Assembly: GCA_012515645.1 (NCBI GenBank) | Contig: JAAYXY010000035.1 | Location: 1 to 9,196 of the forward strand | DNA length: 9,196 bases | Direction of reading: 5' to 3' | DNA from: Candidatus Peribacteria bacterium | Lineage (GTDB): Bacteria; Patescibacteriota; Gracilibacteria; Peribacterales; Peribacteraceae | Shown: positions 5,507 to 9,196 of the stretch, piece by piece | Layout of the letters: every line of letters starts with the position of its first letter | How positions within the stretch are numbered: the first letter of the stretch is position 1 | Notes under the pieces: generated by a model | The model's database searches: none | What the model was told of the DNA's origin: nothing | Seen by the model: only the letters and a program-made list of their open reading frames with translations | Translations under genes and position numbers: made by a program

Positions 5507-6259
5507 ATGCCTTCTTGTCCCCGAATTCGTTTGCTGGGTGTACCTATTGATGCAGTGACGCAGCATGAAGCTGTTTGTTTGCTGCAGGCGATGCTGAAGG
5601 GCTCTGGCCAGCATCACGTTATGACGCCGAACAGCGAGATGCTCGTTATGGCCTGGCGAAATGCTTCGTTCCGCGCGCTCCTCTGCGGTACGGCGCTCAA
5701 TCTCCCCGATAGTGCAGGTTTGCTCCTTGCGGCGCGTATGACAGGGCAGTATTTGCCGGAGCGCGTTACGGGTGTGGATACCGTTACTGTGCTCTGTGCA
5801 CAGTTGCCGACGGATATTTCTGTGTATCTGTTGGGCGGCGCGCCGGGGATAGTCGAGCGCGCCGGGGCTGTTTTGCAGAAGGCCAATTCTCGGTTGTGCA
5901 TTGCCGGTACGCATGCCGGCAGCCCGTCCCCGCAGGTGGCGCCTGCGATCATTGAGAACATCAACCGTTCCGGTGCACGTTTGCTCCTGGTTGCTTACGG
6001 TGCTCCTGTGCAGGATACCTGGATTGCACAGCATCTTGCTGCGTTACCGGCGGTGCGTGTGGCTATAGGCGTGGGTGGCACCTTCGATTTTCTGGCAGGC
6101 AATCGTCGCAGAGCCCCCATGCTTTTGCGCCGCTCCGGTCTGGAATGGTTGTGGCGGCTTCTGCAGGAACCGCGCAGATTCATGAGGATTTGGAGGGCGG
6201 TTGTCGTATTCCCGTTTCTCGTATGCAGGCATGGTCGGGACCCCTGTCATCGCAAGTAG
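5507..6259 (+). CDS. WecG/TagA/CpsF-family glycosyltransferase (GT26)
   Basis: A 250-residue GT26 glycosyltransferase. Members move N-acetylmannosamine, its uronic acid or a related sugar from a UDP-sugar to a lipid-linked acceptor early in teichoic acid, enterobacterial common antigen or capsule synthesis. Hallmarks are LLGVPIDAVT near the N terminus, the catalytic-region HVMTPNSEMLVMA with T40, NLPDSAGLLLAAR with D68, ERVTGVDTV (85-93), VYLLGGAPG (106-114), LVAYGAPVQDTWI (161-173), GVGGTFDFLAG (188-198) and the C-terminal GLEWLWRLLQEPRR (211-224) with a basic tail that could dock at the membrane. WecB near the window end makes UDP-ManNAc, the donor used by TagA, which suggests a ManNAc-containing glycan. 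The ATG has no Shine-Dalgarno site and lies 9 nt after a -10-like box. WecG and TagA cannot be told apart. Confidence 0.92.
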   Translation: MPSCPRIRLLGVPIDAVTQHEAVCLLQAMLKGSGQHHVMTPNSEMLVMAWRNASFRALLCGTALNLPDSAGLLLAARMTGQYLPERVTGVDTVTVLCAQLPTDISVYLLGGAPGIVERAGAVLQKANSRLCIAGTHAGSPSPQVAPAIIENINRSGARLLLVAYGAPVQDTWIAQHLAALPAVRVAIGVGGTFDFLAGNRRRAPMLLRRSGLEWLWRLLQEPRRFMRIWRAVVVFPFLVCRHGRDPCHRK

Positions 6260-6271
6260 CAGGTTGTGATT

Positions 6272-6595
6272 CTATTCGTCTGCACGCAGTGGCTCCTGTT
6301 CGATGATGTTCCATTTGCCATCGCTTTTCTGTAATTTGACAAAGAGTGATCCTGTTGCCGTTGTAACGAGATAGTCTCTCTCTTTGCCATGGTCGCGCAA
6401 TAGATCGATTTTCTGTATGCGTGTTTCCGGCATGAGTATATACATTGCCAAATCGGGTTTATCTGTGAGTGCCGCATGCAGGTTGAGCGATGCACGCGCC
6501 AGGAGTGCGAAGGCAACGATGATGGCTGTTGCAGCCAGGATCATCCAAATGCTCATTTCGCGGAACCTGTGTTGCGAGAGGTGATGGATATCCAT
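6272..6595 (-). CDS. Small single-pass membrane protein of unknown function (107 aa)
   Basis: Not recognised by name. The frame is open to 7108, but that extension is antisense to phosphoglycerate mutase; the ATG at 6595 gives a protein-like product of 107 residues. It has a short N-terminal tail rich in His and Arg, one transmembrane helix at about 15-37 (MSIWMILAATAIIVAFALLA) and a C-terminal domain of about 60 residues ending TGSLFVKLQKSDGKWNIIEQ, which looks like a small beta-sheet module probably outside the membrane. The start choice is supported by an extended -10 element TGT-TACACT ending 9 nt upstream. The gene ends 12 nt from the convergent wecG/tagA homologue. The predicted topology is inferred from the charge distribution. 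Confidence 0.7.
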   Translation of the reverse strand: MDIHHLSQHRFREMSIWMILAATAIIVAFALLARASLNLHAALTDKPDLAMYILMPETRIQKIDLLRDHGKERDYLVTTATGSLFVKLQKSDGKWNIIEQEPLRADE

Positions 6596-6604
6596 TGAGA
6601 AAGA

Positions 6605-6613
6605 AGTGTAACA
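6605..6613 (-). promoter_or_regulatory. Extended -10 promoter of the small membrane protein gene
   Basis: On the - strand TG-T-TACACT is an extended -10 element whose hexamer (6610-6605) ends 9 nt before the ATG at 6595. No Shine-Dalgarno site lies in those 9 nt, so the mRNA would be leaderless or carry 1-3 leader bases. Confidence 0.5.
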
Positions 6614-6626
6614 CTTGGTATGGTTT

Positions 6627-6635
6627 TGATGATAT
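6627..6635 (+). promoter_or_regulatory. Extended -10 promoter of the phosphoglycerate mutase gene
   Basis: TG-A-TGATAT (hexamer 6630-6635) ends 9 nt before the GTG at 6645. TGTAAC at 6607-6612 is a weak -35 candidate with a 17-nt spacer. The spacer to the start codon is T-rich with no Shine-Dalgarno site. The promoter diverges from that of the small membrane protein across a 49-nt intergenic region. Confidence 0.45.
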
Positions 6636-6644
6636 TGTTTTTCT

Positions 6645-8150
6645 GTGAGTAAGGTATGTTTGATCATTATCGACGGATTCGGTGTCGCGCCTCCTGGCCA
6701 GGGGAATGCGCGAAGCCTTGCGAATCTCCCCACCATTACACGCCTGGAACGAGAGGTTCCCAGCGTGACCATGCAGGCCTCCGGCCATGCTGCTGGATTG
6801 CCCGAAGGCCAGCAGGGTGCCAGCGAGCCGGGGCACCTCGTCATTGGTGCGGGCCGTATTATCTGGCAGCCTCTGGAGGAAATTAACCTTGCGATCCGTT
6901 CGAAGAAATTCTTCCGGAACGCCGTACTCGTTGACGCATGCAAGCGCGCTGCGAAGAAGCACGCAACATTGCACATCGTCGGAGTTTTTTCGTACGGCGG
7001 AGTCCATGGCCATGTGGAGCATTGGCAGGCTCTCATTGAATTAGCGGAGAAACACGGAGTGCAGCAGATCGCATTGCATCTCATCGGCGATGGTCGCGAT
7101 GTTCCCAAGCAGCAGTTCTGCGAAGATTATGCCAAATTCCAAAAGTTCCTCTCCAAACATCCGGTCGCGAAACCAGCATCACTGATCGGACGATACTATG
7201 CGATGGATCGCGATAAGCAGTACAAAGACCGTACCAAACTTGCGTACGATCTCTACACGGATGGCAAGGGGCAAAATGTTACGGATCTCTGCAAGGGGGC
7301 GAAAGAGTGGTATGAAAAGGCGACCGAGAAGGAGCAGACCGATTACTACATTAAGCCGCTCAAGACTCCCGATTTTGTTCCGATGAAAGAGGGTGATACC
7401 GTCATCGGCGTCAATTTCCGCACCGACCGCATGTTCCAGATCGTGTATGCACTGGAGAAGAAGGATTTTAAGGAGTTTACGCGGCCGGTCCGCGTGGAAG
7501 ATGTCGTCTGCATGGGGCCGTATTCCGATCATTTACCGATAGCGTTCCCTGCGCCCAAGGCAGACAACACGCTGGGAGAAGTTGTGTCCAAAGCGGGCTT
7601 GAAACAATTGCGCATCGCGGAGACCGATAAAATGGCGCATGTGACGTTCTTCTTCAATGCGCAGCGCCAGGAACCTTTTTCCGGAGAAGATCGCATCATG
7701 GTTGAGTCGCCGAAAGTTCCCAATTTCGCTACGGTGCCCGAGATGAGCGCGGATGAACTTACTGATCGCCTCATCGAAAAAGTCAAAGCCGAGAAGTATG
7801 CTCTCATCGTTGCGAACTACGCGAACCCCGATCTCGTCGGTCACGGAGCGAGTATCCCGGCGGCCGTCAAAGCGTGTGAGACGGTAGACCGGAATCTTGA
7901 GCGATTGCTCCCAGTTCTCGAAGAGCATGGATATGAATGGATTGTCACATCGGATCATGGACATATCGAAGATATGCTCCTGCCGGATGGCAGTGTTTCC
8001 CCCAGCCATACGACCAATCCGGTACAGACATTTGTGCACTCCAGCAAATTCCCCACAGCCGCATCACTTAAGGGGAAGAGCGGCATCAAAGATCTTGCTC
8101 CGATGGTACTTACCATGATGGAGATTCCGGTTCCAAAAGAGATGCAGTAG
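6645..8150 (+). CDS. gpmI: 2,3-bisphosphoglycerate-independent phosphoglycerate mutase
   Basis: Interconverts 3- and 2-phosphoglycerate in lower glycolysis through a phosphoserine intermediate with two metal ions. The 501-residue protein belongs to the alkaline phosphatase superfamily. It starts with GTG, giving MSKVCLIIIDGFGV with metal ligand D10. The catalytic serine is S60 in GQQGASEPGHLVIGAGR. Substrate and hinge motifs follow: SYGGVHGH (116-123), GDGRDVP (148-154), IGRYYAMDRD (181-190), VNFRTDRMFQI (256-266) and AHVTFFFN (331-338). Metal ligands D396 and H400 (NPDLVGH), D437 and H438 (SDHGH) and H455 (SHTTNP) are all present. GASEPGH replaces the common GNSEVGH and DHGH replaces DHGN, marking a divergent subfamily, but the core set is intact. 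Codon use is more regular and Lys/Glu-rich than in neighbours, as expected for an abundant enzyme. Confidence 0.96.
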   Translation: MSKVCLIIIDGFGVAPPGQGNARSLANLPTITRLEREVPSVTMQASGHAAGLPEGQQGASEPGHLVIGAGRIIWQPLEEINLAIRSKKFFRNAVLVDACKRAAKKHATLHIVGVFSYGGVHGHVEHWQALIELAEKHGVQQIALHLIGDGRDVPKQQFCEDYAKFQKFLSKHPVAKPASLIGRYYAMDRDKQYKDRTKLAYDLYTDGKGQNVTDLCKGAKEWYEKATEKEQTDYYIKPLKTPDFVPMKEGDTVIGVNFRTDRMFQIVYALEKKDFKEFTRPVRVEDVVCMGPYSDHLPIAFPAPKADNTLGEVVSKAGLKQLRIAETDKMAHVTFFFNAQRQEPFSGEDRIMVESPKVPNFATVPEMSADELTDRLIEKVKAEKYALIVANYANPDLVGHGASIPAAVKACETVDRNLERLLPVLEEHGYEWIVTSDHGHIEDMLLPDGSVSPSHTTNPVQTFVHSSKFPTAASLKGKSGIKDLAPMVLTMMEIPVPKEMQ

Positions 8151-8163
8151 TTCTGCTTCTTCA

Positions 8164-8532
8164 TCACGCTTCCCCTTTCCCGTTCATCGTACGTTCTATC
8201 TCTATGCGGGTTCCGCGATGGATTCCCCATGGCAGCATTTTTGCGTCTGTCGCGTGTAGCACTTGCGCTATTTTCTTCGTTGTTCCTCCCACTTCGATGA
8301 TACCAATATTTGGGCGTGCTTCTATGGTCATTCCGGGGAATCTGCGGCGCAGATCTTCCATAATCGGTGCAATGTGTTCTCGGCATTGCTCCGTGTATTC
8401 CTCCAGGGGCAAGTCCACCATTCTCGGCGTGGGGAATGCCAATTCCACCACGTGCTGTTCTGGCTCCTCTGGCGGGAGAGCGAATGGCACTGTCCCTATG
8501 TGTGTCATGGTTGTTTCTGGCGATGCAGTCAT
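8164..8532 (-). CDS. Hypothetical protein (122 aa)
   Basis: Not recognised. It has 122 residues with no signal peptide or membrane segment. The N-terminal 45 residues are proline-rich and probably extended (VPFALPPEEPEQHVVELAFP). Then come a helix of about 45-64 (EEYTEQCREHIAPIMEDLRR) and a compact segment of about 66-112 (MTIEARPNIGIIEVGGTTKK, then IAQVLHATDAKMLPWG), which reads like a beta-alpha-beta or ferredoxin-like unit. The fold resembles a subtilisin-propeptide/inhibitor domain in outline only; no function is assigned. The 8532 start is supported by a good promoter ending 8 nt upstream; M9 (8508) is an alternative. The gene converges with gpmI, 13 nt between stops. Confidence 0.65.
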   Translation of the reverse strand: MTASPETTMTHIGTVPFALPPEEPEQHVVELAFPTPRMVDLPLEEYTEQCREHIAPIMEDLRRRFPGMTIEARPNIGIIEVGGTTKKIAQVLHATDAKMLPWGIHRGTRIEIERTMNGKGEA

Positions 8533-8540
8533 GATTTGAC

Positions 8541-8568
8541 TGTATAGTCATACTTGTTCGTACTTCAA
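8541..8568 (-). promoter_or_regulatory. Promoter of the 122-residue hypothetical gene
   Basis: On the - strand TTGAAG (8568-8563), a 16-nt spacer and TATACA (8546-8541) form the best -35/-10 pair in the window. TATACA ends 8 nt before the ATG at 8532 with no Shine-Dalgarno site between, consistent with a leaderless transcript. Confidence 0.6.
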
Positions 8569-8630
8569 TATCTCTCTTTTTTCATTTTCTCAGAGCCTTC
8601 TTTACGATCTTGTGCCATTTTCAGTTCCTG

Positions 8631-8661
8631 CGGAATGTATAGAAAACCAATTCGGAATGTA
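8631..8661. repeat. Direct repeat CGGAATGTA, 22-bp period, in the wecB upstream region
   Basis: CGGAATGTA occurs at 8631-8639 and 8653-8661, starts 22 bp apart, about two helical turns, so both copies face the same side of the DNA. They lie 55-85 bp upstream of wecB, in the longest intergenic region of the window (8533-8715). They could be a transcription factor site. Two 9-bp copies are only modest evidence. Otherwise the region is AT-rich, with no convincing -35/-10 pair for wecB; TAGTGT at 8704-8709, 6 nt before its ATG, is the nearest -10-like sequence. Confidence 0.35.
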
Positions 8662-8715
8662 AAGCATATTTGTATTTACTGGCACTGTACGCACCGCTTC
8701 GGGTAGTGTTGATCT

Positions 8716-9196
8716 ATGCAGGAGATCACCTACACTTTGCCCTCTTTTTACGACGATGTCGCCAGTTGCGATGATCGGCATGTGCATCTGATCATGATTG
8801 CGACGAAGCCCGATATCATCAAACAGGTTCCGCTCTACAAGGAGCTTCAGAAGCGCGGGCATTTGGTGCTCCTCGGTCATACGGGTCAGCACTACGATGA
8901 AAACCTAAGTGGCGGCATGCTCAAAGAGTTCGGCGTGGAACCCGATTTTAATTTGAATGTCCGCGGCAGTGCACATGAGGTTGTCAGTCAGATCATTGGG
9001 CGACTCGGTTATGTGATCGGTGAACTCAAACAGCGTGGCAAAATCGTTATCCCATACGTGCATGGTGATACGACGACTGCGATGGCGGCCAGCAATGCAG
9101 GGTACTGCCATCGGTTTGCTTCTGTGCACGTAGAGGCGGGCATTCGCACACTCACACCGGACTACGGAAAGTTCAACGTTCAACGTTCAACGTTCA
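8716..9196 (+). CDS. wecB: UDP-N-acetylglucosamine 2-epimerase (WecB-type), 3' end missing
   Basis: Converts UDP-GlcNAc to UDP-ManNAc, a donor for surface polysaccharides. The first 160 residues are visible and the frame runs off the window. Family motifs are IATKPDIIKQVPLYKEL (28-44), VLLGHTGQHYD (51-61), the GGMLKEFGVEPDFNLNV block, PYVHGDTTTAMAASNAGY (113-130) and SVHVEAGIRTLTP (135-147). About 25 residues precede the usual start of the fold; I believe related uncultured-bacterial homologues carry a similar extension, so 8716 is kept rather than the internal M27. No Shine-Dalgarno site is present. After LTPDYGK the coding sequence enters a TTCAACG tandem repeat read as FNVQRST, at a surface-loop position after the conserved EAGIRT motif. 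Whether the frame returns to normal WecB sequence lies outside the window. Confidence 0.9.
   Translation, partial: MQEITYTLPSFYDDVASCDDRHVHLIMIATKPDIIKQVPLYKELQKRGHLVLLGHTGQHYDENLSGGMLKEFGVEPDFNLNVRGSAHEVVSQIIGRLGYVIGELKQRGKIVIPYVHGDTTTAMAASNAGYCHRFASVHVEAGIRTLTPDYGKFNVQRSTF
9171..9196 (+). repeat. Tandem heptamer repeat (TTCAACG)n inside wecB, open at the window end
   Basis: From 9171 to the last base the sequence has perfect 7-bp periodicity: a leading G, three full TTCAACG units (9172-9192) and TTCA. The true copy number is unknown because the window ends inside it. In the wecB frame it reads FNVQRST per 21 bp. Because 7 is not a multiple of 3, each unit gained or lost shifts the downstream frame. 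On this strand the repeat is free of stops in all three frames. Confidence 0.85.

Noticed and set aside
5441..6034. 197-codon - strand frame opposite the wecG/tagA homologue
   Set aside because: Antisense shadow of a gene with clear GT26 motifs; composition is atypical.
6596..7108. Upstream extension of the 6595 membrane protein frame to 278 residues
   Set aside because: The added part is antisense to gpmI, has low-complexity Cys/Arg-rich composition, and a -10-like element sits just before the ATG at 6595.
8602..9183. Two 92-96-codon - strand frames opposite wecB and its upstream region
   Set aside because: They are antisense to a conserved WecB sequence and lack promoters or Shine-Dalgarno sites.
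1..9196. Defence system, mobile element, CRISPR or tRNA genes
   Set aside because: No spaced repeats, transposase or integrase motifs, nuclease or toxin motifs, or cloverleaf-like segments were found on either strand.

Overview
This is a compact bacterial chromosome segment of roughly 50-55% GC by eye. It holds eleven supported protein genes plus one candidate leader ORF. No tRNA, rRNA, CRISPR array, insertion sequence, prophage gene or replication origin was seen. The protein set suggests a small-genome, fermentative bacterium, perhaps a Candidate Phyla Radiation member of the Peregrinibacteria/Peribacteria type. The pointers are an N-terminally extended WecB-like epimerase, a KorA/KorB-type ferredoxin oxidoreductase, a divergent cofactor-independent phosphoglycerate mutase and very short intergenic gaps. 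This placement is an inference from gene style, not a tested assignment.

Layout, left to right. (1) 2-1847 (+): the 3' part of korA and all of korB, the two subunits of a 2-oxoacid:ferredoxin oxidoreductase, with a strong hairpin across the korA stop codon and a clear Shine-Dalgarno site before korB. (2) 1918-2178 (+): a small unknown protein that ends 2 nt from the converging next unit. (3) 3705-2181 (-): a possible 20-codon leader ORF, a family 2 glycosyltransferase and an RDD-family membrane protein. (4) 3728-4743 (+): trmD and a DUF167/YggU-family gene. (5) 5483-4749 (-): a DsbA-like thioredoxin-fold lipoprotein. (6) 5507-6259 (+): a WecG/TagA/CpsF glycosyltransferase. (7) 6595-6272 (-): a small single-pass membrane protein. 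(8) 6645-8150 (+): cofactor-independent phosphoglycerate mutase. (9) 8532-8164 (-): an unknown 122-residue protein. (10) 8716 to the window end (+): the start of wecB, cut off inside a tandem TTCAACG heptamer repeat.

Functions. The ferredoxin oxidoreductase and phosphoglycerate mutase belong to central carbon metabolism (lower glycolysis and oxidative decarboxylation of 2-oxoacids). WecB (UDP-GlcNAc to UDP-ManNAc), the TagA/WecG-type transferase and the GT2 enzyme point to a surface glycopolymer. The DsbA-like lipoprotein acts outside the membrane, and TrmD modifies tRNA.

The most striking feature is how transcription appears to start. Almost every gene that begins a transcription unit has a -10-like hexamer (TATACT, TAGTAT, TACACT, TGATAT, TATACA, TATGCT) ending only 8-9 nt before the start codon and has no Shine-Dalgarno site, which is the signature of leaderless mRNAs. 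Two divergent gene pairs share one symmetric TAGTATAC element that can serve as the -10 box for both directions. The gene that is clearly internal to an operon (korB) has a canonical Shine-Dalgarno site instead. Genes flip strand almost one by one, and convergent genes end 2-13 nt apart with no room for separate intrinsic terminators.
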